From Opitutia bacterium UBA4506 (GTDB taxonomy: Bacteria; Verrucomicrobiota; Verrucomicrobiia; Opitutales; Puniceicoccaceae), in the NCBI GenBank assembly GCA_002388665.1, contig DGMY01000088.1, positions 33,039 to 97,038 of the forward strand: a stretch of 64,000 nucleotides of DNA, read 5' to 3'. Each line of letters opens with the position of its first letter. Position 1 is the stretch's first letter. Under the pieces are notes generated by a model. The model searched no databases, was not told the origin of the DNA, and saw only the letters and a program-made list of their open reading frames with translations. The position numbers were made by a program, and so were the translations under genes. Positions 1-8,511 of this stretch are shown here, in pieces.

Positions 1-368
1 CTCGAGCCCGGAATATCGATCTGGCTGACGGATCGGCCGCGGCTGCCGGAGAATTGTCCCGAGACCTGCGGGTATTGTTCGGCCCCCACGATGCGGGTTG
101 TCGCCATGGCCGCACGGAGCTGGGCCGCGGCTGATGCGACATCCGGATTGCTGCGCAGGGTCGATTCGATCAGGGCATTGAGTTCGGGTTCACCAAAATC
201 GCGGACCCAGAGTCCTTGAATGTCGGTGGGGACCTCCGGTGTGCTTTCGGTGGCGAGCCCGGGGATTCGCCCGGACGCCGCTTCCTCTGCCAGCGGCCTT
301 TGTTTCGATGCACATCCACCTGCCAGAATGACGACTACACAGAGAAAACTGGTGATATAGGTACGCAT
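1..368 (-). CDS. NodT/OprM-type efflux outer-membrane lipoprotein, N-terminal part only
   Basis: The reading frame begins with ATG at 368 and runs off the left edge, so about 122 residues are visible. The N-terminus is a lipoprotein signal peptide with lipobox LAGGC, giving a lipidated Cys at residue 19. The mature part shows the opening pattern of RND-efflux outer-membrane factors: LWVRDFGEPELNALIESTL, then a helix rich in Ala with NPDVASAAAQLRAA, then EQYPQVSGQFSGSRG. Family members form trimeric TolC-like channels that join an inner-membrane pump and a periplasmic adaptor. The partner genes would lie to the left of the window. It is transcribed away from the Cys/Met enzyme gene at 535. The family call is confident; the substrate is unknown. 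Confidence 0.8.
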   Translation of the reverse strand, partial: MRTYITSFLCVVVILAGGCASKQRPLAEEAASGRIPGLATESTPEVPTDIQGLWVRDFGEPELNALIESTLRSNPDVASAAAQLRAAMATTRIVGAEQYPQVSGQFSGSRGRSVSQIDIPGS

Positions 369-534
369 TCGGACAAAGTGAAGAATCGTAGTTTGCCGGT
401 CGGAGATTGTCGAGCGCGAGCCGGATTTCTGGAAAGGAAATTGGGCCACGGGGTCAGCGAGGACAGGTTTATCCCAGGGGGCGCACCGAATTCGTCTCGT
501 CAGGAGAGGGTTTTCGCTCCTAGAAGTGTAGTGA

Positions 535-1698
535 ATGAGTGATCATAAACAGCATTTGGACACACGGGCCGTTCATGCGGGAGTATATATCGATGAAACC
601 CACGGCTCGATCACTACGCCCATTTACCCTTCGTCAACCTTCTCGTTTCCGAAGCCGGGTGAAGCGCCGCATTTCAATTACGGGCGCTGCGACCATCCAA
701 CCCGCGAGGCGTTGCAACAGAATTTGGCGAGTCTCGAGGGTGGTCATCGGGCCTGGGCCTGCGTCAGTGGAATGGCGGCGATCCAATCCGTCCTGTTCAT
801 GCTGCGAGCCGGAGACCATGTGATCTGTGGGAGGGACGCCTATGCGGGTACCCTCCGTCTGTTTCTACGGATTCTGGACCGATACAACATCACTTTCTCC
901 CTCGTCGCTATGGAGGATGAGGAGGCGGTTCGCTCGAGTATTCGTCCCGAAACCAAGATGATTTGGATCGAGACGCCGACCAACCCGATGATGCGGGTAG
1001 TGGATATCGCGGCGATGACTGCGATCGCAAAAGAGCACGACTTAATTTCGGTCGTGGACAATACCTTTCTCACACCCGTTTTCCAAAAACCGTTTGAACT
1101 GGGAGCGGACATCATCGTCCACTCGACGACCAAGTACCTGAACGGCCACAGCGATGTGGTCGGGGGCGCGATCATTTGCCGCGAGGAACAGTATGCCGAA
1201 GAGATCGAGTTTATCGTGGCTTCGGCGGGCCTGGGGCAGGGGCCGTTTGATGCGTGGCTGGTCTTGCGGGGGATCAAAACGCTCGGCACCCGTATGCGGG
1301 CCCACCAGGACAATGCCGTGCGGATCGCCGAGTTTCTGAGCGCGCGTCCGGAGGTGCGGCGAGTGAATTTTCCAGGGTTGCCGGACTTTCCGCAAAGCGA
1401 GGTGGTAGCCCGTCAACAATCGGGACCGGGAGGAATGCTTTCCTTTGAGCTCGAGACGAGCCAGGTCGATCCAATCCGGTTTGTGAAGGCCGTTCGCGTT
1501 TTTCAGCTGGCGGTGAGCCTCGGGGGAGTCGAGTCGCTGATCGAGCTGCCGTTTTCGATGAGCCACTATTCGATGGAGGAAGAGGAGAAGGTCTCCGCCG
1601 GGCTTACGCCTGAGTTGGTTCGTATGTCTCCGGGCATCGAGCATACCGATGATTTGATTGCCGACCTTGATCAGGCGTTCCATGCGGCGAAGCTGTGA
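535..1698 (+). CDS. Cys/Met metabolism PLP-dependent enzyme (cystathionine gamma-synthase/lyase family)
   Basis: This 387-residue protein matches the full length of the Cys/Met-metabolism PLP family, which does beta- or gamma-elimination and replacement on cystathionine, homoserine esters or methionine. The PLP-binding lysine is K200 in HSTTKYLNGHSDVVGG; the phosphate-binding region SGMAAIQ (79-85), the YGR motif near residue 50 and VVDNTF (173-178) are all present. Sequence alone does not separate cystathionine gamma-synthase, gamma-lyase, beta-lyase and methionine gamma-lyase. A purine-rich AGGAG at about 501 is too far from the ATG to be a good ribosome site. The stop overlaps the next gene by 4 bases (GTGA), so the two are probably translationally coupled. 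Confidence 0.9.
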   Translation: MSDHKQHLDTRAVHAGVYIDETHGSITTPIYPSSTFSFPKPGEAPHFNYGRCDHPTREALQQNLASLEGGHRAWACVSGMAAIQSVLFMLRAGDHVICGRDAYAGTLRLFLRILDRYNITFSLVAMEDEEAVRSSIRPETKMIWIETPTNPMMRVVDIAAMTAIAKEHDLISVVDNTFLTPVFQKPFELGADIIVHSTTKYLNGHSDVVGGAIICREEQYAEEIEFIVASAGLGQGPFDAWLVLRGIKTLGTRMRAHQDNAVRIAEFLSARPEVRRVNFPGLPDFPQSEVVARQQSGPGGMLSFELETSQVDPIRFVKAVRVFQLAVSLGGVESLIELPFSMSHYSMEEEEKVSAGLTPELVRMSPGIEHTDDLIADLDQAFHAAKL

Positions 1699-2498
1699 GC
1701 GGAAATCGAGAAAAAGGCCGTGATTCTTCCGCCCGGGATGAGCGGTTTTCCGTAAACGAATATTTGGAGCGTATCCGTCCGTTGGCGGCTCGAGTCGGGT
1801 TCCAGATGGAAACTTTTGCCGCGATCGGACCCTACGGTCTACCGGTCCTGGTCCGGGGTGGAGATATGGAACCGCTGCTCTATCTCTCCACTGGGGTTCA
1901 TGGTGATGAGCCGGCCGGTCCATTGGCGATTGAGAGAGCGCTGGCCGCAGACAGTTTTTCTTATGATTTCGGATGGGTGATCTTTCCGGTTCTGAATCCT
2001 ACCGGCCTGGAGAAGGGAACCCGCGAGACCGAGAAGGGGATCGATCTGAATCGAGACTATCGATACCTGCGCGCGCCGGAGTCGAGGGCCCATCGAGAGC
2101 TTTTGGCGACGAGAAATTGGCAGTTTCACGCTGCTTTGGGGTTGCACGAGGATTGGGAGGCACGTGGCGGATATTTGTACGAGCACAACCGCGAGGCGCT
2201 TCCCAACCCATGCCAAGCTTTGCTCTCGGTTCTCGAAGAAAATGTGGGCATCGATGCCAGCGGGGAGATCGACGGCTGGCCGACAACCTCGCCGGGACTG
2301 ATTCACCCCCCGAGCGACTCCGGTTTGAGAGATCATTGGCCCGAGCAAATTTACCTGCTGAAGTATCATACGCAGATGAGCTATACGGTGGAAACCCCGA
2401 GCGAGTTCGATTTGGAACGGCGGATCGCCGCCCACTCCGAGGCGATTCGAGTGTTTGGGGACGAGAGGGTTTGGATCGAAGATCGCAGGAAGAGTTAG
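1695..2498 (+). CDS. M14-family zinc carboxypeptidase / AstE-aspartoacylase-like hydrolase
   Basis: A 267-residue protein starting at a GTG that overlaps the stop of the preceding gene. The zinc site of the M14 family is readable: H69 and E72 in STGVHGDEPAGP, and H151 in ALGLHEDWE. The substrate-binding NRDYR lies at 119-123, and the catalytic glutamate is probably E233 in YTVETPSEFD. The small size and HGDEP form resemble the compact succinylglutamate desuccinylase/aspartoacylase-type members more than large digestive carboxypeptidases. No signal peptide is visible, so it should act in the cytoplasm. Coupling to the Cys/Met PLP enzyme hints at processing of a sulfur amino-acid conjugate or peptide, but that is only an inference. 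Confidence 0.8.
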   Translation: MSGNREKGRDSSARDERFSVNEYLERIRPLAARVGFQMETFAAIGPYGLPVLVRGGDMEPLLYLSTGVHGDEPAGPLAIERALAADSFSYDFGWVIFPVLNPTGLEKGTRETEKGIDLNRDYRYLRAPESRAHRELLATRNWQFHAALGLHEDWEARGGYLYEHNREALPNPCQALLSVLEENVGIDASGEIDGWPTTSPGLIHPPSDSGLRDHWPEQIYLLKYHTQMSYTVETPSEFDLERRIAAHSEAIRVFGDERVWIEDRRKS

Positions 2499-2525
2499 GA
2501 CTATTTTTGAGACGGGGGTAGAATA

Positions 2526-3443
2526 ATGACCAGGGAAGAGAGCCATATTCAGAAGATCGCAATCACGGGTGGTACTGGATTGATCGGAGGTGCCGTGCGG
2601 GACTCGCTTCGCGAGGCGGGGCACGAGGTCGTGGTGATCAGTCGTTCGGGAGCCGACGGGACAGTGTATTGGAATCCCGAAGACAAAGAGTTTGATCCGT
2701 CTCCTCTGGAGGGTTTTGACGCGGTGATCCATCTGGCCGGGGAACCTATTGCCAAGAGGTGGACCGGAGAGGTCCGGGAGAAGATTTACTCCAGTCGGGT
2801 TCGCTCGACTCGGTTGTTGGTGGACGGGCTGGCTTCGTTGCAAGAGCCGCCAAAGGTCTTTCTCTCCGCTTCGGGGATCAATTTCTACCGTCCGACGGAG
2901 ATGGGGGCGTCCTTGACTGAAGAGGAGGGGGAGGGTACCGATTTTCTGTCGCGCGTTTGCCTGCACTGGGAGGCTGAGGCCAAGCGTGCGGAAAAGTTTG
3001 CACCACGCGTTTGCTTCCTACGCACTTCGGCCGTTTTGGCCAAGGACGGAGGAGCGCTGGCCAAAATGCTTCCGATCTTCCGCAAAGGGGCGGGCGGCAG
3101 AATTGGATCCGGCGAGCAACCATTCCCTTGGGTAAGCCTGCGGGACTACGTCGGCATCTGTCATCACTTGCTGTTCAGTTCTTCCTACTCGGGGCCGGTC
3201 AATGTAGTCTCTCCCGGGGTCGTCTCCAATGAGGAATTTGTGAAGTCGCTCGGTGAGGCGCTGAATCGTCCGGCGGTGATTCCCGTTCCGCGGACGGCGA
3301 TTCGTTTGGCGTTCGGTGAGATGGGAACTTCGATGTTGCTTGAGGGCGTGCACGCAGTCCCGGCCGTACTTCAGCGGGACGGGTTCGTCTTTCAAGACAG
3401 CAAAGTCGGTCCGGCGCTTGCGAAGATCACTGGGAAGGAGTAG
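2526..3443 (+). CDS. TIGR01777/YfcH-family SDR epimerase
   Basis: This 305-residue protein has an N-terminal Rossmann motif ITGGTGLIG (13-21) and IHLAGEPIAKRWT, which is diagnostic of the YfcH (SulA-homologue) branch of extended short-chain dehydrogenases. LSASGINFYRPT and FLRTSAVLAKDGGAL follow in the usual order, and the C-terminus (residues about 245-300) matches DUF1731, with the pattern RTAIRLAFGEMG. The substrate of this family is not known. It lies 27 bases after the M14 gene and 9 bases before the FAD enzyme, so a shared transcript is likely. Confidence 0.9.
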   Translation: MTREESHIQKIAITGGTGLIGGAVRDSLREAGHEVVVISRSGADGTVYWNPEDKEFDPSPLEGFDAVIHLAGEPIAKRWTGEVREKIYSSRVRSTRLLVDGLASLQEPPKVFLSASGINFYRPTEMGASLTEEEGEGTDFLSRVCLHWEAEAKRAEKFAPRVCFLRTSAVLAKDGGALAKMLPIFRKGAGGRIGSGEQPFPWVSLRDYVGICHHLLFSSSYSGPVNVVSPGVVSNEEFVKSLGEALNRPAVIPVPRTAIRLAFGEMGTSMLLEGVHAVPAVLQRDGFVFQDSKVGPALAKITGKE

Positions 3444-3452
3444 ATCTCTTCG

Positions 3453-4427
3453 GTGATCGTAGCTGGCAAAAAGGTTCTCGTCGTAGGCGCTGGAATTTCC
3501 GGATTGATGGTTGCCTCCGAGTTGCAGGAGGCAGGTGTTTGCGTCAAGGTCGTCGAAAAGGGGCGTGGCTTTGGCGGGCGCATGGCGACACGCCGGATGG
3601 CGGGTGCGAGGATCGATCACGGCGCCCAGTTTTTTACCGTTCGCTCCGAGCAGTTTCGCCAGCGGGTGATGGGATGGCTCGACCAAGGGATCGTTCATGA
3701 GTGGTTCCGGGCCGCTCCGTGGGATTCCGGGCCGGAGGAGTATCCACGGTATCGCGGGAACGCTGGAATGACCGATGTGGCCAAAGCTCTCGCTGCGCCT
3801 CTCGATGTGGAGCGTTCGGTCCGATTGGTCAACGCGTCCTGGTCCGGCGTAGGCTGGCGGGCGGAGTCCGATGGGGGGCGATCCTACGAGGCCGATGTAT
3901 TGATTTTGACTCCTCCTGTGCCACAGTCGGTGGCCCTGCTCAGTGAGTCCGGGATCCAGCTTCCCGGTTCGGATTGGGTAGCTCTTTCCGAGATGGATTA
4001 CGAGCCGTGCTTGACCGGGCTCTTCGTTCTTTCCGGCCCGAGTGGGATTCCGGCGCCCGGCGCGATGAAAGTGAAAGACGGCCCTGTCGTCTGGATGGGC
4101 GACAATACGCAGAAGGGCATCTCGCCGGATGTCTCGGCCGTGACCGTTCACTCCTCTCCCGAGTTTGCGCGGCAGTATTGGGATGCCGCGGATGACGAGC
4201 GGCTGCCAGTTCTTATCGAGGCGGCGAGTCGTCATCTTGATTCTGACGTTGTAGAGGCGTCTATTCATCGGTGGCGCTACAATGTGCCAACGCGCGTCTG
4301 GAGCTCTCCGTTCTACTGGAACGATTCTTTTGCGCTTGGTCTCGCCGGGGATTCATTTGGCGGGGCCCGGATCGAAGGGGCCGCGCTCTCCGGGTTGGCC
4401 TTGAGCCGATACCTTCTTTCCTCATAG
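3453..4427 (+). CDS. Renalase-like FAD/NAD(P)-dependent amine oxidoreductase
   Basis: A 324-residue flavoprotein with GTG start at 3453, preceded by a GGAAGGAG ribosome site inside the end of the upstream gene. The dinucleotide-binding motif is G12-A-G-I-S-G17, followed by the acidic strand end E35 and the GFGGRMATRR segment (38-47), then RIDHGAQFFTVRS. This pattern is that of bacterial renalase-like oxidoreductases, which oxidise isomeric dihydronicotinamides or amines. The C-terminal FAD closure is DSFGGARIEGAALSGLALS. No signal peptide is seen. The exact substrate cannot be told from sequence. Confidence 0.85.
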   Translation: MIVAGKKVLVVGAGISGLMVASELQEAGVCVKVVEKGRGFGGRMATRRMAGARIDHGAQFFTVRSEQFRQRVMGWLDQGIVHEWFRAAPWDSGPEEYPRYRGNAGMTDVAKALAAPLDVERSVRLVNASWSGVGWRAESDGGRSYEADVLILTPPVPQSVALLSESGIQLPGSDWVALSEMDYEPCLTGLFVLSGPSGIPAPGAMKVKDGPVVWMGDNTQKGISPDVSAVTVHSSPEFARQYWDAADDERLPVLIEAASRHLDSDVVEASIHRWRYNVPTRVWSSPFYWNDSFALGLAGDSFGGARIEGAALSGLALSRYLLSS

Positions 4428-4429
4428 GA

Positions 4430-5323
4430 ATGGGGCCTCTACTTTTTCTGCCTCTCTTGTCGGGGTTCCTGTACGCATTGTCGTCGCTGTTCCTTAAGCG
4501 GGGATTTCAGGAGGGCGTCGGTTTTACGCGGGTTCTGTTTTTGTCGAACATTGCAATGGGGCTCCTGATCTCGGTGATGATCCCCTTTCAATCGGAGCCC
4601 ATTCATTGGGAGTTGATCTACCTGCCGATGATCGCGGCGGTATTCTTTTTCCTGGGACAAACCTTCACTTTCGTCGCGATCCGAGTCGGAGATGTTTCGG
4701 TCGTGACCCCGACAATGGGAACGAAGGTCATTTTCGTAGCGATTTTGGCGAGTATTTTCTTTGGCTATGAGATGTCGCTGGTCGGTTGGCTCGCAGTGCT
4801 CCTTGCCGGGGTCGCCGTCTCGCTTCTCGGTTTGACCCGCGGTTCGGTCGGCGGGAGGAAAGCGGTCCTCGCCGCGATTGGTTGGGCTGCGCTCTCCGCA
4901 TTGTTTTTCGCGACCTGTGATAATCTCGTTTCTGCCTGGTCTGCGAGATTTGGTCGGCCTGCGTTTGTGGTGGTCTTGTTTGGGACGGTCGCTCTTCTCT
5001 CCTTTCTCTTGATTCCGTTTTTCAGTGCGCCACTACGGATGGTAACCAGGAAGGCTTGGCCGTGGGTTCTCTGGGGGTGTACTCTTTTGGGGGTGCAGGC
5101 CTCTCTTCTCGCCATTGCGCTGACTTATGAGGACCCCACTGTCGCCAATACCCTGTATTCGAGCCGTGGTCTCTGGGCGGTGATCATGGTGTCGACGATT
5201 GGGGTCTGGTTTGGGAACCGGGAAGGGGAGCTTCCCCGTTGGATCCTGGTTGCCCGTTTGGGAGGGTCATTGCTCATTCTTCTCGCGATCTATCTGATGC
5301 TCTTTGTGGCTGGAGTTGAGTAG
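4430..5323 (+). CDS. EamA/DMT-superfamily permease
   Basis: I place the start at the ATG at 4430, two bases after the stop of the FAD gene; the frame is open further upstream but that part is a shadow of the previous gene. The 297-residue product is very hydrophobic, with about ten membrane segments in two halves as in EamA drug/metabolite transporters. The first half opens LLFLPLLSGFLYALSSLFLKRG, and the GTKVIFVAILAS segment matches the family end-of-half motif. Loops are short and positively charged residues lie on the expected side. Substrate unknown. It probably shares a transcript with the three genes before it. Confidence 0.85.
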   Translation: MGPLLFLPLLSGFLYALSSLFLKRGFQEGVGFTRVLFLSNIAMGLLISVMIPFQSEPIHWELIYLPMIAAVFFFLGQTFTFVAIRVGDVSVVTPTMGTKVIFVAILASIFFGYEMSLVGWLAVLLAGVAVSLLGLTRGSVGGRKAVLAAIGWAALSALFFATCDNLVSAWSARFGRPAFVVVLFGTVALLSFLLIPFFSAPLRMVTRKAWPWVLWGCTLLGVQASLLAIALTYEDPTVANTLYSSRGLWAVIMVSTIGVWFGNREGELPRWILVARLGGSLLILLAIYLMLFVAGVE

Positions 5324-5347
5324 CTCCCTCTTCTAGAATCGAAGATT

Positions 5348-6835
5348 ATGCGATTATTGCTCTTCATTGTCCTGGTTACACTTTTCGCAGTTGGGGTGGT
5401 GGGCTTTTACCATGTTCGGAAACCTCTACCTTCTGGAATAGAGTTTCGCGGGCCCGACCGCGTGCTCAATTCAAAGGATATCCAATTTTTTGCCGATGTT
5501 ACTGCGTCGACGAAGGATGATCAGCCGTGGGTGCAGCAGGAAATTTTTGAGGAGGTCTTTCGGCGGATCCAGCAGGCCGATGGTTTTGTCGTCGCGGATT
5601 TCTTTCTCGTCAATGAGTTTGCGGGAGGCGTTCCGGACGGGGTGGAGGGGCCGTCACTTTCCCAACAATTGATCGATGCCTTGATCAGCGCTCGGAAGAA
5701 GCATCCCGAGATGCCGATTATTCTGATCACGGATCCGCTGAATACTCTCTATGGCGGACTCGAGCAGCCGCTTTTCGCACAGTTGGAAAGCAATGGGATC
5801 GAGGTGGTACTGACGGATCTGCGGAAGCTGCGGGATAGTAATCAGATCTTCTCTCCCGTCTGGCGTACATTTTTTCAGTGGTGGGGCGATCCTCAGGGGG
5901 AGATGCTGAAGAACCCGATTGGGGATGGCAGGATCGGGCTGTCGGCCTTTTTGGAATTGCTGAATTTTAAGGCAAATCATCGCAAGACTTTGATCACGGG
6001 AAATCTCTCAGGGGAGTTGTTTGGGCTAGTAACCTCAGGGAATCCACACAGTGCGAGTGCCATGCACAGCAATGTTGCTCTCGGTTTTACGGGACCGCTG
6101 GCGGCCGATCTTTTGCAGTCCGAGGCCGCGGTCTATGAGTTTTCGACGGGGCAAGAGTTTCCCCGTTTGATCCAAGAGTTCCTGGATCGTGATTACGAAT
6201 CAGCTAGTGGGAATGACGCGACCCTTTCGGCGGTTGTTCTCACCGAAATGGCGATTAAGCGGGAGTTGATCGATCGGTTCGACCGGCTGGAGCGAGGGGA
6301 TCGGGCAGATCTGGCCATCTTCTATTTTTCGGACATGGAGTTGCAGGATGCCTTGGAGAAAGCCATTGAGAGAGGGGCGCGGATTCGCCTGTTAATGGAC
6401 CCAAACAAAGATGCTTTTGGCCGCGAGAAAAACGGCATTCCCAATCGGCAGGTTGCGGCGAGTTTGATAAAGAAAGGGGTCGAGGTGCGATGGTACCGTA
6501 CCGCGGGGGAGCAGTTTCATACGAAAATGGCGTTCTTCGACTACGGGGAAGCGGTGGACTCGCTGATTCTGGGCTCCGCCAATTGGACGCGGCGCAACTT
6601 GGATAATCTCAATTTGGAAACCTCGGTGAGCGTGACGGGTCCGGCCAGGGATCCCCTCTTTGTCGATGTGAAGAATTACTTCACCTTTATTTGGACCAAT
6701 GGTGCCGGGGATTGGCCCGCAGAAACTCCGAATGGGGTCGTCTCCAGCGTCCCCTACGATGAGTTTAAGGATGAGTCGGGCTTTCGAAAAATCCTCTACT
6801 GGATCATGGAGCGGACTGGCGCCAGCACGTTTTAG
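5348..6835 (+). CDS. Phospholipase D-family protein with one degenerate HKD motif
   Basis: A 495-residue protein with an N-terminal membrane anchor (residues 1-21, LLLFIVLVTLFAVGVVGFY) and two PLD-type halves. The second half has a canonical HKD motif: H391, K393, D398, followed by GSANWTRRNLDN at 409-420. The first half has H211 and K213 in NHRKTLITGN, but the aspartate position is Gly/Asn, so that motif is incomplete. Cardiolipin synthases and other PLD-superfamily phosphatidyltransferases share this two-half layout. The mature part should face the periplasm, or stay at the inner membrane. It ends 40 bases before the convergent nadB stop. Confidence 0.82.
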   Translation: MRLLLFIVLVTLFAVGVVGFYHVRKPLPSGIEFRGPDRVLNSKDIQFFADVTASTKDDQPWVQQEIFEEVFRRIQQADGFVVADFFLVNEFAGGVPDGVEGPSLSQQLIDALISARKKHPEMPIILITDPLNTLYGGLEQPLFAQLESNGIEVVLTDLRKLRDSNQIFSPVWRTFFQWWGDPQGEMLKNPIGDGRIGLSAFLELLNFKANHRKTLITGNLSGELFGLVTSGNPHSASAMHSNVALGFTGPLAADLLQSEAAVYEFSTGQEFPRLIQEFLDRDYESASGNDATLSAVVLTEMAIKRELIDRFDRLERGDRADLAIFYFSDMELQDALEKAIERGARIRLLMDPNKDAFGREKNGIPNRQVAASLIKKGVEVRWYRTAGEQFHTKMAFFDYGEAVDSLILGSANWTRRNLDNLNLETSVSVTGPARDPLFVDVKNYFTFIWTNGAGDWPAETPNGVVSSVPYDEFKDESGFRKILYWIMERTGASTF

Positions 6836-6847
6836 GTGATCAGAACG

Positions 6848-6873
6848 CGGCCCCTGAATACGCGAAAGGGCCG
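6848..6873. terminator. Possible bidirectional terminator between the PLD gene and nadB
   Basis: CGGCCC at 6848-6853 can pair with GGGCCG at 6868-6873 over a 14-base loop. It lies between two convergent stop codons. There is no run of T on either side, so it is a weak candidate. Confidence 0.35.
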
Positions 6874-6874
6874 A

Positions 6875-8479
6875 CTATCGGATGATTGTGGTGTCGAGGG
6901 CCTCTGGCGAGAGCGAGGGATAATCCAGGATATAGTGAAGCCCCCGACTTTCCTTTCGTTGGAGGGCGCACTGTACCATTAGATCGGCTACCTGAACCAT
7001 GTTTCGCAGTTCGAGAAGCTTGGGCTCGACCCGGAAGTTCCAGTAGTAGTCGTTGATCTCGCGGGAGAGGAGCTGGATTCGCGCCCGCGCTCGTTCGAGG
7101 CGTTTTGTGGTTCGAACAATTCCAACGTAGTCCCAGAGCGTGCGTTTGAGCTCACTCCAGTTGTGGAAGAGGATGACCCGCTCGTCCGAGTTGCTGACGT
7201 TGCCATCGACCCAGGGGGGGAGGCTGTCGATCTCCCCAGGGTACTCGGTGAGGAATTGATCGACCGATTCTACCCCGCGATGAGCGAGGACCAGAGCCTC
7301 GAGGAGGGAGTTGCTCGCGAGGCGGTTCGCGCCGTGAAGTCCTGTGCAGGCCACTTCGCCACAGGCGTAGAGCCCCTTCAATGAGGTCTCGGCGGAGAGA
7401 TTGGTCGCTACCCCGCCACAGAGGTAGTGGGCTGCGGGAACCACGGGAATCAGGTCCTTTTCGATGTGGATGCCGTTGTCGCGGCAGTGGGCGTAGATCG
7501 TGGGAAACCGTTCTTCGAGCTCCTTTTTGGACATCGAGGTGATATCGAGAAAGACGTGTTCCGCTCCCGACCGTTTCATTTCGGAATCGATGGCCCGGGC
7601 TACGATGTCGCGCGGGGCGAGATCCTTGCGCGGATGATACCGCTCCATGAATGGCTCGCCCTCGCTGTTGCGCAGGATCGCTCCCTCTCCGCGGACGGCT
7701 TCGCTGATCAGGAAACGCTTTCCATCCTGAGAAAAGAAGGCGGTGGGGTGGAATTGAACGAACTCGAGATTGCGAATCTCTGCTCCAGCGCGATACGCCA
7801 TCGCCACTCCGTCGCCAGTAGCGATATCGGGATTGGTAGTAAACTGATAGACCTGCCCAACCCCTCCAGTAGCGAGAAGGACCGAGGAGGTGCGGAGGGC
7901 GAAGACCGTGTGGTCTACTTCGTTGAAGCAATAGATGCCAGCTACGCGGTTCTCATCGTCGGTCCCCGTGTAGCCAAACTTCTTCAACTTGCGGGTGGTG
8001 ATCAGGTCGATCGCCATGCAGTGCTCGCGGACCTCAATGAGCGGACTTTCGTTTATCCCATGCAGGAGCGCTTGTTCAATCGCCCGTCCGGTTACGTCCT
8101 TCACATGAAGGATCCGTCGCTTCGAGTGACCACCTTCCTTCCCGAGGGATACCCGGCCGTCTTCCAACTGGGAAAATTCGACCCCCATTTGGATCATCTC
8201 TTTGATCCGCTCCGGGCCATCCTGAACGATCTGGCGTACAACCGCCGAGTTGCACAGGCCGTCTCCCGCATCGAGGGTGTCCTTTACATGGGACTCGAAG
8301 TCATCCGAGCTGGAGGTCACGCAGGCGATGCCGCCTTGCGCGTAGTTCGTGTTCGATTCGGCTCGGTTCTTCTTGGTGACGATGCAAACCGTCCGTCCGC
8401 GCGAGGCGAGACCCAGGGCAAAACTCAATCCGGCGATTCCGCTGCCTACGACAACGGCGTCAAAATCATAAGTTTTCAA
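6875..8479 (-). CDS. nadB: L-aspartate oxidase
   Basis: NadB oxidises L-aspartate to iminoaspartate with FAD, the first step of de novo NAD synthesis. Visible motifs include the N-terminal VVVGSGIAGLSFALG, SNTNYAQGGIACV, the active-site segment FVQFHPTAFF, EAVRGEGAIL, and the C-terminal FAD segment GLHGANRLASNSLLEALV. I chose the TTG at 8479 (LKTYDFDAVVVG), which puts the Rossmann motif about 11 residues from the start and gives 534 residues, the normal NadB length. The first in-frame ATG, at 8575, would need a 64-base overlap with panC and adds 32 unconserved residues. It follows panC on the same strand; nadA and nadC are not in the window. Confidence 0.93.
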   Translation of the reverse strand: MKTYDFDAVVVGSGIAGLSFALGLASRGRTVCIVTKKNRAESNTNYAQGGIACVTSSSDDFESHVKDTLDAGDGLCNSAVVRQIVQDGPERIKEMIQMGVEFSQLEDGRVSLGKEGGHSKRRILHVKDVTGRAIEQALLHGINESPLIEVREHCMAIDLITTRKLKKFGYTGTDDENRVAGIYCFNEVDHTVFALRTSSVLLATGGVGQVYQFTTNPDIATGDGVAMAYRAGAEIRNLEFVQFHPTAFFSQDGKRFLISEAVRGEGAILRNSEGEPFMERYHPRKDLAPRDIVARAIDSEMKRSGAEHVFLDITSMSKKELEERFPTIYAHCRDNGIHIEKDLIPVVPAAHYLCGGVATNLSAETSLKGLYACGEVACTGLHGANRLASNSLLEALVLAHRGVESVDQFLTEYPGEIDSLPPWVDGNVSNSDERVILFHNWSELKRTLWDYVGIVRTTKRLERARARIQLLSREINDYYWNFRVEPKLLELRNMVQVADLMVQCALQRKESRGLHYILDYPSLSPEALDTTIIR

Positions 8480-8511
8480 TTGTAGAAAAAATCGGGAGGT
8501 AGGTCCGGGGG

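Noticed and set aside
3018..4268. 416-residue open frame on the minus strand opposite the YfcH-like and FAD genes
   Set aside because: Both forward genes have clear motifs in this stretch, and the reverse frame is rich in His, Arg and Pro typical of shadows.
7427..8485. 352-residue plus-strand frame opposite nadB
   Set aside because: It mirrors NadB coding and lacks motifs or a ribosome site.
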